Assembly: GCA_041906305.1 (NCBI GenBank)
Contig: JAYRJL010000004.1
Span: 310,001 to 374,000, forward strand
DNA from: SHVZ01 sp041906305
GTDB lineage: Bacteria; Pseudomonadota; Alphaproteobacteria; SHVZ01
Length of the DNA: 64,000 bases
Direction: 5' to 3'
Positions 1 to 9,163 of the stretch are shown here, one piece after another. The number at the start of each line of letters is the position of its first letter. Within the stretch, counting starts at the first letter, position 1. The position numbers were made by a program, and so were the translations under genes. The notes below the pieces were generated by a model. That model did no database searches, was not told the origin of the DNA, and saw nothing but the letters and a program-made list of their open reading frames with translations.

Positions 1-44
1 GAAGCTTCGGAACTTTTCGGTGATTTTCTGTAAGTCACGGACCG

Positions 45-611
45 ATGCCTGACCTCCCGAGCATTGCCGAATTGCGCGAGCGAGTCGCGAGCGCGGTATT
101 GGGGGAAGTTCTGACCTACTGGTCGAGCTTCTATGATCGCGGCGTGCTTCCCGCCTTCGACGACGTCGAACCGTGGCAGATCAAGAAGGCCCTTCCTTAT
201 GTCTGGATCTGGCGGCGGGAGGTCGAGGCGGACCGTTTTTTCTGCCGGGTCTGCGGGGAGCATGTGAACTACATCTTCGGCCGCAATCTCTCCGGCAAGT
301 CCTGCGAGGAGGCGATGCCGTCTGAGATGGCGGCCGAGGCACAGGCGCGCTGGCGGCGCCTGATCGACGACCGGCTGGCCCATCACCTGACCGGCTGCGT
401 CTACAGCTACGTCGGTCAGCGCGTGATGGGCGAGCGCCTGATCCTGCCTCTGGCCCCCTCGAGGAACGATCGTGGCGGCGTGCTGGGCGTGACGGACGCC
501 TCCCAGCCGACGCTCCGCCTCGACTCGCCGGTCGACCCGTCGAAGTTCATCGGCATCGGGGCCGGCGAGCGACACGACTACGACGCCGATCCGGCCCGCG
601 CCAATGACTGA
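45..611 (+). CDS. PAS_5 domain protein (first of tandem pair)
   Basis: A 188-residue soluble protein of the PAS_5 (DUF1388) type found mostly in Rhodospirillales and relatives. Visible family marks are the early YWxSxxxRGVLPxFDDV stretch, a central region ending in GRNLSGK, and a late LPLAPSRNDRGGVLGVTDA segment. It has no output domain, signal peptide or membrane segment, so it is presumably a cytoplasmic small-molecule sensor or binding module; the ligand is unknown. The next gene is a clear paralog beginning 8 bases before this stop codon, so the two look like a translationally coupled duplication. No strong ribosome binding site is visible before the ATG, and the gene lies close to the left edge, so its promoter may be outside the window. 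Confidence 0.85.
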   Translation: MPDLPSIAELRERVASAVLGEVLTYWSSFYDRGVLPAFDDVEPWQIKKALPYVWIWRREVEADRFFCRVCGEHVNYIFGRNLSGKSCEEAMPSEMAAEAQARWRRLIDDRLAHHLTGCVYSYVGQRVMGERLILPLAPSRNDRGGVLGVTDASQPTLRLDSPVDPSKFIGIGAGERHDYDADPARAND

Positions 612-1182
612 GAAGCTTCCCTCGGTCGCGGAGATCGCCGGCGGCATACGCAGCCCGGCCGTCCGCGCCGTCTATGACTTCTGGATGTCCTTCTGGACCA
701 GAGGTGTTCTCCCGTCTTTCGACGACGTCGATCCGGGTGCGATCAGGGAGGCGTTGCCTTACCTCTGGGTGATCAAGTACGAGCGGGCGGACGACCGTTT
801 CAGCTATCGCATAGTCGGCGAAGAGGTGAACCGCTTCTTTCGCCGCAACATGTCTGGCGCGCAGGTCGATGCGATGCCCGTCGACCTCGCCGACGTCTTC
901 AAAGGACGGTGCCGTCGCGTGGCCGAGAACCGCCAGGCGCTGCACCTGGTGGGCAAGATCTATCGGCTGGTCGGCTACGACGCCTTCGGCGAGAGGATGT
1001 ACCTGCCGCTCGCGCCCTCGCGCAGCGACGACGGCGGCGTCCTCGGCGTCACCGACGCACGCGGGCATTTCGTCGACGAGAAGATCCTCCAGGACACCGG
1101 TGGCAACATCGTCGCTATCCGCGACGGCTCTTACCAGGTCTACGACGCGGCGCCCCGGAGCGAGTCTCAGGGCGGCGCTTGA
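604..1182 (+). CDS. PAS_5 domain protein (second of tandem pair)
   Basis: A 192-residue paralog of the preceding gene with the same landmarks: RGVLPSFDDVDPG near residue 35, RRNMSG in the middle and LPLAPSRSDDGGVLGVTDA near residue 140. Its start overlaps the end of the upstream gene by 8 bases, supporting co-transcription. Its last 68 bases overlap, tail to tail, the end of the ribonuclease R gene on the opposite strand; both frames look genuine. The function is probably ligand sensing by a lone PAS fold, inferred from the family only. A third, more divergent member is at 30887-31405. Confidence 0.85.
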   Translation: MTEKLPSVAEIAGGIRSPAVRAVYDFWMSFWTRGVLPSFDDVDPGAIREALPYLWVIKYERADDRFSYRIVGEEVNRFFRRNMSGAQVDAMPVDLADVFKGRCRRVAENRQALHLVGKIYRLVGYDAFGERMYLPLAPSRSDDGGVLGVTDARGHFVDEKILQDTGGNIVAIRDGSYQVYDAAPRSESQGGA

Positions 1183-3337
1183 GCGGGCGTTCCGGCCGAC
1201 CGTCGGCACGCGTCGCGTGCAGCAGGCTGAAGACGAGTCCGCCTTTGACCGGGTCGGCGTCGGCGAGCCGCACCTGCACCTGCTGGCCCAGCTGATACGA
1301 CACCCGCGACTTTCGTCCGATCAGCCGATGGTGCACCTCGTCATGCTCGAAATAGTCCGCGCCTAAAGTCGAGATCGGGATCAGCCCGTCGGCGCCGGTC
1401 TCGTCGAGGCGAATGAAAAGGCCGAAGCGGGATACGCCGCTGATGCGACCCTCGAACTCGCCGCCGACACGGCTCGACAGGAACAGAGCGGTGTAGCGGT
1501 CGACCGCGTCGCGTTCGGCGACCTGGGCACGGCGCTCGGTCATGGAGATCTGCTCGCCGATCTGGCGCATGCGCGCCGCCTCCGAGTCGTGCAATCCGTC
1601 GTCGCCGAGGCCGAGCGCCTTGATCAGCCCGCGATGGACCAGCACGTCCGAGTAGCGTCGGATGGGCGAAGTGAAATGCGCGTAGCGCCGAAGCGCCAGG
1701 CCGAAATGGCCGAGGTTGTCGGGGCTGTACTGCGCCTGGGCCTGGGAGCGCAGCACCAGGTCGTTGACCATCTGCTTGTAGGACGTGTTCTCGGCGCGCT
1801 CGAGGAGCTTGGTGAAGCTCTTCGGCTGCAGAACCTGCCCCTTCGGCAGCGACAGGCCGACTGAATCGAGGAACTGGCGAAGCCCGTCGAGCTTCTCGTA
1901 GGTCGGACGGTCGTGCACCCGGTACATGCAGGGCACGCCCTTGGCCTCCAGCGCCTCGGCCGCGGCGACGTTGGCGGCGATCATGAACTCCTCGATCAGC
2001 TTGTGGCTGTCGAAGCGCGAGCGCATGCGGATCGCCAGCACGTCGCCATCGGGGCCGAGATAGACGCGGCGTTCCGGGATGTCGAGGTCGAGCGTGCCGC
2101 GCTTCTCTCGCGCCTTCGAAAGCGCGCGATAGGCCCCGTAGAGAGGCTCGATCACGCGCTCCATCAGCGGGCCTGTGGTGTCGTCCGGCCGCCCGTCCTT
2201 CGCATTCTGCGCCTGCTCGTAGGTCAGGCGCGCGGCCGAGCGCATCAGCGCCCGGCCGAAGCGGTGCGAGACGAGTCGGCCCTCCTTGTCGAGCTTCATG
2301 AAGCACGCCATCACGGGACGCGGGACCTTCGGCTTCAGCGAGCAGAGCTCGTTCGACAGGGCCTCGGGCAGCATCGGCACGACGCGGTCGGGCAGGTAGA
2401 CCGAGTTGCCGCGCTGGAAGGCGGAACGGTCGAGCGGGCTTCCCGGCGTCACGTAGTGGGCGACGTCGGCGATCGCGACGACGATCTTCCAGCCTTCGCC
2501 GTCGGGCTCGGCGAAGACGGCGTCGTCGAAGTCGCGGGCATCGTCGCCGTCGATGGTGACGAGCGGTACGTCACGCAAATCCTCGCGCGTGCCGGGCTCG
2601 GTGACGGGCTTCGCCGACTCCGCCTGGACGATCGCGTCGTGCGGGAACTCGACCGGGATGCCGTGAGCGGCGACCGCGAGCGCACCGATCGCGCGCGGAT
2701 CGTCGGCCGATCCCAGGCGTTCGACGATGCGCGCCTCGGGCAAGCCGGCGCGCGCGGTGGTCAGCACCTCGGCCGAGACGAGCTCGCCGTCCTTGGCGCC
2801 GCCGGAATCCGCGCGCGAGACCCGGAACTCGGTGCGGCTCCGCTTGTCGGCCGGCACCAGTCGCCCGCCTTCGGAACTCAGGCGGTACGTGCCGACGACA
2901 CGATCGGCGGTGGTCGGGATGCGGCGAAGCACGCGGGCTTCGTAAAGGCGCGAGGATCGCTTGGTGAGGCGCGCGAGCACGCGCGTGCCGGTCAGGATCG
3001 CCGGCGCGCCGGGGCGCTCGACCACGATGATCGTCGGCGGTTCCTTCTCGCCTTCCCAGACCATCGGCGTGGCGAGCGTGTCGCCGTCCTCGCTGGTGCC
3101 GGCGATCACGATCGGCATCACCTCGGCGAGGCGGCCGGGAGGTGGTGCGGCCTTCCTGACCTTGCCCACGGTGCCTTCGGCCGAGAGTTCGCGTAGCATC
3201 GCCTTCAAGGCGACGCGATCCTCGCCCTTCACCTGGAAGGCGCGCGCGATCTCGCGCTTGCCGACCGGCGTCGGACTTTCGGTGATGAAGGTCCGAAGCT
3301 GGTCCTTGGTCGGGAGCGGGGGCTTCTTGCGCGCCAT
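1115..3337 (-). CDS. rnr: Ribonuclease R
   Basis: A 740-residue 3'-to-5' exoribonuclease of the RNB family that degrades structured RNA in the cytoplasm. In order it has an N-terminal winged-helix-like region, cold-shock-type OB segments, the RNB catalytic core with the metal-binding DGDDARDFDDAV motif near residue 265, and a C-terminal S1 domain starting near GRISGVSRFGLF. The protein ends in a basic Arg/Lys-rich tail, usual for RNase R. It is just downstream of topA on the same strand with a short gap and is probably co-transcribed with it. Its 3' end overlaps the convergent PAS_5 gene by 68 bases. Confidence 0.96.
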   Translation of the reverse strand: MARKKPPLPTKDQLRTFITESPTPVGKREIARAFQVKGEDRVALKAMLRELSAEGTVGKVRKAAPPPGRLAEVMPIVIAGTSEDGDTLATPMVWEGEKEPPTIIVVERPGAPAILTGTRVLARLTKRSSRLYEARVLRRIPTTADRVVGTYRLSSEGGRLVPADKRSRTEFRVSRADSGGAKDGELVSAEVLTTARAGLPEARIVERLGSADDPRAIGALAVAAHGIPVEFPHDAIVQAESAKPVTEPGTREDLRDVPLVTIDGDDARDFDDAVFAEPDGEGWKIVVAIADVAHYVTPGSPLDRSAFQRGNSVYLPDRVVPMLPEALSNELCSLKPKVPRPVMACFMKLDKEGRLVSHRFGRALMRSAARLTYEQAQNAKDGRPDDTTGPLMERVIEPLYGAYRALSKAREKRGTLDLDIPERRVYLGPDGDVLAIRMRSRFDSHKLIEEFMIAANVAAAEALEAKGVPCMYRVHDRPTYEKLDGLRQFLDSVGLSLPKGQVLQPKSFTKLLERAENTSYKQMVNDLVLRSQAQAQYSPDNLGHFGLALRRYAHFTSPIRRYSDVLVHRGLIKALGLGDDGLHDSEAARMRQIGEQISMTERRAQVAERDAVDRYTALFLSSRVGGEFEGRISGVSRFGLFIRLDETGADGLIPISTLGADYFEHDEVHHRLIGRKSRVSYQLGQQVQVRLADADPVKGGLVFSLLHATRADGRPERPLKRRPETRSGAPRRRPGKSRRG

Positions 3338-3374
3338 TCTTCTCGCTTAAGCCTGACGATCCGACGCAGGTTGC

Positions 3375-6005
3375 CTACTCGGTCGCCGGCTTCTTCTTCG
3401 CTGGGGCTTTCTTCTTTGCGGCGGGCTTCTTCGGCTTCTCGGCCTTGGCCGGCTTCTCCGCCGACGCGTCGGCCGCGGGCTTCGCTGCCTTCTTCGCCGC
3501 TCCCTTCGGAGGCGGCGCCTTGCCGGCTTTCTCGGCAATCAGTGCGACCGCCATGTCGAGCGTGACCGCAGACGGCTCGGTGCCGCGCTTCAACGTCGCG
3601 CGCACGCCGCCGTGCTGCACGTAGGGACCGAAGCGGCCCTTCTTCAGCGTGATCGGCTTGCCGTCGGCCGGGTGCTTGCCGACCTCGACCGCGGCGGAGC
3701 CGGTCGCGGTGGCGAGCAGGTCGACCGCGCGGTTGATGCCGACCGTCAGTACGTCCTCGTCCTTCGGCAGCGACTTGAAGCGCGCGCCGACCTTGAGATA
3801 AGGGCCGAAGCGGCCGATGCCGGCGGTGATCATCTCGCCGGTTTCCGGATGCGGCCCGAGCTCGCGCGGCAGCGCCAGCAGCGCGAGACCACGTTCGAGC
3901 GTGACGTCGGCCGGCGAGAGTCCGCGCGGCAGCGAGACGCGCTTGGGCTTCACCTTGCCCTCGGCTTCGCCGAGCTGGACGTATTGCCCGTAGGGGCCGC
4001 GCTTGAGGGTGACCGCCTTGCCGCTCGCCGGATCCTTGCCGAGCTCGCGCTCGCCGCCATCGGCCGCGGCCTCTCCGTCCTGGCCGCCCTCGACGACGAG
4101 GCGGCGCGTGTATTTGCACTCGGGATAGTTCGAGCAGCCGATGAAGGCGCCGAACTTGCCGAGCTTGAGGCCGAGACGCCCGGAGGTGCAGGACGGACAG
4201 ACGCGCGGATCGGTGCCGCCCTCGGTCTGGGGGAAGAAGTGCTGGCCGAGATCCTGGTCTAGGGTCTCGATGACTTCCTTGATGCCGATGTCCTTGGTGC
4301 CGCCGACGGCGCCGGAAAAGTCGCGCCAGAACTCGCGCAAGACTTCCTTCCAATCGAGGTCGCCCTCGGCGACCTCGTCGAGCTTGCCTTCGAGATCCGC
4401 GGTGAAGCCGTACTGGACGTATTTCTCGAAGAAGTTGGAAAGGAACGCGGTGACGACGCGGCCGCGATCCTCCGGCATAAAGCGCTTGCGCTCGAGCCGG
4501 ACGTAGTCGCGGTCCTGCAGGACCTGAAGGATGGACGCGTAGGTCGACGGCCGGCCGATGCCGAGCTCCTCGAGGCGCTTCACTAGGCTCGCCTCGCTGT
4601 AGCGGGGCGGCGGCTGGGTGAAATGCTGCTCGGGCTTGATCTCGCCCTGGGTCAGAGGCTGGCCGGTCGAGAGCTGCGGCAGGCGGCGGTTGCCATCGTC
4701 GTCCGCGTCGTCGTCCTTGCCTTCCTGGTAGAGCTTCAGGAAGCCGTCGAACAGCATGATCGAGCCGGTCGCGCGCAGCACCGTCCTGCCGGACGCGTCG
4801 GCGATGTCGACGCCGGTCTGGTCGAGCTGGGCCGCCTCCATCTGGCAGGCGACCGCACGCTTCCAGACCAGCTCGTAGAGCCGGCGCTGCTCTTCCTCGA
4901 GATAGGGGGCGACGTCGGCGGGAAGACGGCCGAGATCGGTCGGGCGGATCGCCTCGTGCGCTTCCTGGGCGTTCTTCGCCTGGTTCTTGAAGGTGCGCGG
5001 CTCCTTCGGCAGGTAGCGATCGCCGAACTCGCGCTGGATCACGTTGCGCGCCCCGGTCAGCGCTTCCTGGCTCAGGTTCACGCTGTCGGTACGCATATAA
5101 GTAATGAGGCCGACGGTCTCGCCGCCGAGCGACACGCCTTCATAGAGCTGCTGCGCCAGCCGCATCGTGCGCGACGCGCCTAGGCCGAGCTTACGGGAGG
5201 ACTCCTGCTGCAGCGTCGAGGTCGTGAACGGGGCAGGCGGGAAGCGGCGGACGGTCTTTCGCTCAACTTCAGCGACCTTGAACTGTCCTGCCTTGATCGC
5301 CTCGACCGCGCGCTCGGCCGAAGCCTGGTCCTTGAGCCCCATCTTGCCGAGCTTGTCGCCGCCGAGATGGGTGAGCTCGGCCGTGAACTTGCCGCCCTCC
5401 GCGGTCGAGAACTCGGTCGCGACCGACCAATACTCTTCCGGCTTGAACGCCTCGATCTCGGCCTCGCGCTCGCAGATGAGGCGGAGCGCCACCGACTGCA
5501 CGCGGCCGGCCGACTTGGCGCCGGGCAGCTTCCGCCACAGCACCGGCGAGAGCGTGAAGCCCACAAGATAGTCGAGGGCGCGGCGGGCGAGGTAGGCGTC
5601 GACCAGTTCCTGGTTGATCTCGCGCGGGTTGGCGATCGCATCGAGGACGGCCGACTTGGTGATCTCGTGGAAGACGACGCGGCTGACCTCGATGCCCTCG
5701 AGCTTCTTCCGCTCCTTCAGGATCTCGGCCAGGTGCCATGAGATCGCCTCGCCCTCGCGGTCCGGGTCGGTCGCGAGGAAGAGACGCTTCGCCTTCTTGA
5801 GCTCGCCGGCGATGGCCGAGACCGCCTTCTCGGCGCGGTCCTCGACTTCCCAGGTCATCGCGAAGTCGGACTCGGGGTCGACGGCGCCGTTCTTAGGCAC
5901 CAGGTCGCGGACGTGACCGTAGCTCGCGACGACCTTGTAGCCATCGCCCAGATACTTGTTGATGGTCTTCGCCTTGGCGGGCGACTCGACGACGACGACG
6001 TCCAT
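3375..6005 (-). CDS. topA: DNA topoisomerase I
   Basis: An 876-residue type IA topoisomerase that relaxes negatively supercoiled DNA by single-strand passage. The N-terminal Toprim domain opens with VVESPAKAKTINKYLG and contains the acidic ATDPDREGEAISWH motif. The active tyrosine lies in LITYMRTDSVNLS near residue 305. One C4 zinc motif (CPSC to YPEC) is followed by three topo C-terminal repeats marked by GPYGQYVQ, GRFGPYLKV and GRFGPYVQH. The last 60 residues are a low-complexity Lys/Ala/Pro tail, common in alphaproteobacterial TopA. dprA is immediately upstream, 36 bases away, the common dprA-topA order. Confidence 0.97.
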   Translation of the reverse strand: MDVVVVESPAKAKTINKYLGDGYKVVASYGHVRDLVPKNGAVDPESDFAMTWEVEDRAEKAVSAIAGELKKAKRLFLATDPDREGEAISWHLAEILKERKKLEGIEVSRVVFHEITKSAVLDAIANPREINQELVDAYLARRALDYLVGFTLSPVLWRKLPGAKSAGRVQSVALRLICEREAEIEAFKPEEYWSVATEFSTAEGGKFTAELTHLGGDKLGKMGLKDQASAERAVEAIKAGQFKVAEVERKTVRRFPPAPFTTSTLQQESSRKLGLGASRTMRLAQQLYEGVSLGGETVGLITYMRTDSVNLSQEALTGARNVIQREFGDRYLPKEPRTFKNQAKNAQEAHEAIRPTDLGRLPADVAPYLEEEQRRLYELVWKRAVACQMEAAQLDQTGVDIADASGRTVLRATGSIMLFDGFLKLYQEGKDDDADDDGNRRLPQLSTGQPLTQGEIKPEQHFTQPPPRYSEASLVKRLEELGIGRPSTYASILQVLQDRDYVRLERKRFMPEDRGRVVTAFLSNFFEKYVQYGFTADLEGKLDEVAEGDLDWKEVLREFWRDFSGAVGGTKDIGIKEVIETLDQDLGQHFFPQTEGGTDPRVCPSCTSGRLGLKLGKFGAFIGCSNYPECKYTRRLVVEGGQDGEAAADGGERELGKDPASGKAVTLKRGPYGQYVQLGEAEGKVKPKRVSLPRGLSPADVTLERGLALLALPRELGPHPETGEMITAGIGRFGPYLKVGARFKSLPKDEDVLTVGINRAVDLLATATGSAAVEVGKHPADGKPITLKKGRFGPYVQHGGVRATLKRGTEPSAVTLDMAVALIAEKAGKAPPPKGAAKKAAKPAADASAEKPAKAEKPKKPAAKKKAPAKKKPATE

Positions 6006-6041
6006 CTCTCGTTCGTACCTTACTTCAATCCAGCGCTATAA

Positions 6042-7148
6042 CTAGCTGGTGATGCGCAAAGAAACCTTATTGCCCGGATGCCGGTCGAGGCGGCCGGCCA
6101 GCTCCGCCTCGAGGAGAACGGCGAGCACGGCGGGCGCTGACATGTGGCATTGGCGGATCAGTTCGTCAACCGAGACCGGCCCGGGCCCCAGGAGTTCGAG
6201 CACAGTTGAACGGGCCCTGTCGGCTTCGCCCTCATCATATTTAGGGGTCGGTTCGACAGTCCGTTTCGGGGCCGGATCGGCATGGCGACCCAGGCCCTCG
6301 AGGACGTCCTCGGCACCCTGGACCAGGGTCGCCCCCTCTCGGATCAGGCCGTTGCAGCCGCGCGCCCGAGGATCGAGCGGGGATCCCGGGACCGCGAAGA
6401 CGTCGCGACCCTGCTCGGCGGCGAAGCGGGCGGTGATCAGGGAGCCCGAGCGCTCGGCGGCCTCGACCACGACCGTCGCCAGGGACAGGCCGGAGATGAT
6501 CCGGTTCCGGCGCGGGAAATGGCGCGCCTGCGGCACGGTGCCGGGCGCCATCTCGGCGACGATCAGGCCCTCGGCGCCGATCCGCTCCTGCAGGGCCCGG
6601 TTTTCCTCCGGATAGACGACGTCGGCGCCTCCAGCGACGACCGCGATCGTGCTCGGGAGCGCGCCGTCATGCGCCATCGCGTCGATGCCGCGCGCGAGGC
6701 CCGACACGACGATGAGGCCGGCGGCCGCGAGATCGCGGGCCAGGTCGCGGGCGAGCTTCCGGCCATTGGCCGAGGCATTGCGGGCGCCGACGACCGCGAC
6801 CGACCGCTTTCCCAGAAGCTCGGCCCGGCCGATCGTCGTGATCAGCGGCGGCGGATCGGCGATCTCGCGGAGGAGGGCGGGGTAGTCCGGCTCGGTCGCG
6901 GCGATCCAGCGGCCGCCTGCCTTGGCCAGTCCCGCGATCTGCGCCTGGGCTTCCGCGACGGAGGGACTCTTCGGTCCGCCTGAACGCCCGCCCCGGCGGG
7001 CAAGGATGGGAAGGGCGGCCAGCGCCTCGCGGGCAGACCCGAAGCGATCGATCAGCTGGAAAAACGAAATCGGCCCGACATGCTCGGTCCCGGCGAGCCG
7101 GAGCCAGTCGACGCGTTCTGCGTCCGAGAGAGGGCGGTAACCGCTCAT
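6042..7148 (-). CDS. dprA: DNA-processing protein DprA
   Basis: A 368-residue protein that binds single-stranded DNA and loads RecA during natural transformation. It has an N-terminal helical region, the Rossmann-like DprA core with VAVVGARNAS and GLIVVSGLARGIDAMAH, and a C-terminal winged-helix domain ending near residue 365. The segment FPRRNRIISGLS is a further family hallmark. The gene sits between plsY and topA on the same strand with gaps below 50 bases. Presence of DprA does not by itself show competence; no com genes are visible here. Confidence 0.95.
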   Translation of the reverse strand: MSGYRPLSDAERVDWLRLAGTEHVGPISFFQLIDRFGSAREALAALPILARRGGRSGGPKSPSVAEAQAQIAGLAKAGGRWIAATEPDYPALLREIADPPPLITTIGRAELLGKRSVAVVGARNASANGRKLARDLARDLAAAGLIVVSGLARGIDAMAHDGALPSTIAVVAGGADVVYPEENRALQERIGAEGLIVAEMAPGTVPQARHFPRRNRIISGLSLATVVVEAAERSGSLITARFAAEQGRDVFAVPGSPLDPRARGCNGLIREGATLVQGAEDVLEGLGRHADPAPKRTVEPTPKYDEGEADRARSTVLELLGPGPVSVDELIRQCHMSAPAVLAVLLEAELAGRLDRHPGNKVSLRITS

Positions 7149-7197
7149 ACCTTTAGCAAGGTGCGGGCGAAGCGGCCCCCCGTCAACAACCTCAGCG

Positions 7198-7866
7198 CTA
7201 CAGCGAGGGGCCGCCGTTGTGGCCGTGCTGCCCGGTGCTCATCGCCGAGTCCTTGCCGAGCTTGATCTTGGATTCCGTGCCACTGAGAAGCCGGCGGATG
7301 TTCTCATGGTGGCGGATCCAGACCAGGACGGCGATCAAGGCGGCCAGGTAGGCCCGCTGCGGATCCGCCAGGAACCAGGCGTAGACCGGGGAGAGTGCGA
7401 TCGCGACCAGGGCCGCCAGCGAGGAGTACCTGAAGACGAAGGCGATCACGAGCCAGGTCAGGCAGGCTGCCACCCCGACCGGCCAGGCGATCGCCAGCAG
7501 GATGCCGAGGGCGGTCGCGACCCCCTTGCCCCCCTTGAAGCGCAGCCACACCGGAAAGCAGTGGCCGAGCATGGCCCCGCCGCCGGCAAGCACCGCCATG
7601 TCCTGTCCGCCGATCGATCCTGCGATCAGGACGGCGACCGCGCCCTTGGCGCCGTCGAGAAACAGGGTGGCGGCGGCCAGTCCCTTCCTTCCGGTTCTTA
7701 GAACGTTGGTTGCGCCGACATTGCCCGACCCGATGTTCCTTATGTCGCCGAGGCCGGCGAGCCTCGTCAGAACCACCCCGAAGATGATCGAGCCCAGGAG
7801 GTAACCGCCGATCGCTGCCGCCCAGAGGGGCCACGCCTGGGAGAAATCTCCGAGCAGCGCCGGCAT
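7198..7866 (-). CDS. plsY: Glycerol-3-phosphate acyltransferase PlsY
   Basis: A 222-residue integral inner-membrane acyltransferase that moves the acyl group from acyl-phosphate to glycerol-3-phosphate, the first step of phospholipid synthesis. The family motifs GSGNVGATNVLRTGRKG and FKGGKGVATALG are intact, and several hydrophobic segments match the expected multi-pass topology. The C-terminus ends in a hydrophilic His/Gly-rich tail. The start is 4 bases downstream of the pyrC-like gene, so the pyrB, pyrC-like and plsY genes are probably one transcript. Confidence 0.95.
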   Translation of the reverse strand: MPALLGDFSQAWPLWAAAIGGYLLGSIIFGVVLTRLAGLGDIRNIGSGNVGATNVLRTGRKGLAAATLFLDGAKGAVAVLIAGSIGGQDMAVLAGGGAMLGHCFPVWLRFKGGKGVATALGILLAIAWPVGVAACLTWLVIAFVFRYSSLAALVAIALSPVYAWFLADPQRAYLAALIAVLVWIRHHENIRRLLSGTESKIKLGKDSAMSTGQHGHNGGPSL

Positions 7867-7870
7867 GGGC

Positions 7871-9163
7871 TCAGCTTCCTCTCGCGTCGTGGACGACGCG
7901 GCCGGAGGTTACCGTGACGAGAACCTTGCCTTCGACCGGGCGTCCGTCGAAAGGCGAGTTCTTGGATTTGGAGCGGAAGCTGTCGACGTCGATCCGGTGG
8001 GCGCGCTCCGGATCGAAGAGGACCAGGTCGGCGCGGCGTCCCTTCGCCATCCGACCGGTCTCGAGGCCCAGTAGTGCGGCGGGGGCCGAGGTAATCTTCT
8101 GCAACGCCAATTGCAGTTTCAGGTGATTGTTGTGAAATAACTCTAAAGTCAGCGGTAATAACGTTTCCAGCCCGAGGATGCCCGAGGCCGCCTGGGCGAA
8201 CGGTAGTCTTTTCGAGTCGGCATCATGGGGGGCATGGTCGGAGGCGATGGCATCGATAGTACCGTCGGTAAGCCCCTCGACGATGGCGCGGCGATCGTCT
8301 TCGGAACGGAGCGGGGGTGACAGCTTGGCGAAGGTCCGGTAGTCGCCGACGGCGGTCTCGTTGAGCGCGAAGTAGGGCGGCGCGGTATCGCAAGTCACTG
8401 ATAAGCCGCGCTTCTTCGCCGCCCGTATGACCTCGACGCCGGCACGGGTGGAGAGATGGGCGGCGTGGTAGCGCCCACCCGTGAGTTCGACCAGGCGCAT
8501 GTCGCGATCGAGCATGATGGCCTCGGCAGCGGCCGGAATACCCGAGAGACCGAGGCGGGTGGCGATCTCGCCTTCGTTCATCCCCGCATCCGAGGTCAGG
8601 GCCGGTTCTTCCGCATGGTTGAGGATAACTTGGCCGAATGTCTTGGCATACGAGAGGGCCCGGCGCATGACCAGGGCCGAGGAAACGGTCTGGGTCCCGT
8701 CCGTGAAGCCGACCGCGCCGGCCGCCGCCATGAGGCCGATCTCGGTCAGCTCCTTGCCGGCGAGGCCCTTGGTGAGGGCGCCATAGGTCCGAATGTCGAC
8801 CAGACCGACCGCCTTGGCCCGGCGCTCGACGAACTCGACCAGGGACGGTTCGTCGACCGGCGGCCGCGTGTTCGGGAGCGCGACCATGGTCCCGACACCG
8901 CCGGCGGCGGCGGCCTGGCTCGCCGTGTCGAAGTTCTCCTTGTGCTCCTCGCCCGGCTCGCGGAGCTGGACCCGCATGTCGACGAGGGCCGGGGCCAGGA
9001 CCGTGCCCTTGCCGTCGATGACGTAGGCATCCTCGGGGATCCGGTCGAACAGCTTGGGCCCGAGATCGGCGATTTCGCCGTTGACGACAAGGAGTTCGCC
9101 CTTCTCGTCGCGGCCGCTCGCGGGGTCGATCAGGCGGACGTTGGTGAAGGCGATCTTGGTCAC
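7871..9163 (-). CDS. Dihydroorotase-like protein (probably non-catalytic)
   Basis: A 430-residue amidohydrolase-superfamily protein aligned by eye with class I dihydroorotases: AAAAGGVGTMVALPNTRPP, GALTKGLAGKELTEIG and IASDHAPHD are recognisable. The first metal site, normally DxHxHLREPG, reads DMRVQLREPG here, so both histidines are replaced by Arg and Gln; the later TPHH region reads APPYF. This matches the known inactive PyrC' subunits that sit next to pyrB in pseudomonads and stabilise the aspartate transcarbamoylase complex. The start overlaps the pyrB stop by 4 bases, supporting a stoichiometric complex with PyrB. An active dihydroorotase should be encoded elsewhere. Confidence 0.88.
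   Translation of the reverse strand: MTKIAFTNVRLIDPASGRDEKGELLVVNGEIADLGPKLFDRIPEDAYVIDGKGTVLAPALVDMRVQLREPGEEHKENFDTASQAAAAGGVGTMVALPNTRPPVDEPSLVEFVERRAKAVGLVDIRTYGALTKGLAGKELTEIGLMAAAGAVGFTDGTQTVSSALVMRRALSYAKTFGQVILNHAEEPALTSDAGMNEGEIATRLGLSGIPAAAEAIMLDRDMRLVELTGGRYHAAHLSTRAGVEVIRAAKKRGLSVTCDTAPPYFALNETAVGDYRTFAKLSPPLRSEDDRRAIVEGLTDGTIDAIASDHAPHDADSKRLPFAQAASGILGLETLLPLTLELFHNNHLKLQLALQKITSAPAALLGLETGRMAKGRRADLVLFDPERAHRIDVDSFRSKSKNSPFDGRPVEGKVLVTVTSGRVVHDARGS

Noticed and set aside
1913..3196. Long plus-strand open frame opposite rnr, and similar long frames opposite topA, gatA and the proteases
   Set aside because: They are antisense shadows expected in high-GC coding DNA, with His/Arg/Gly-rich translations and no domains.
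7871..9163. Active dihydroorotase PyrC
   Set aside because: The DxHxH metal site is missing, so the simple annotation is not supported.
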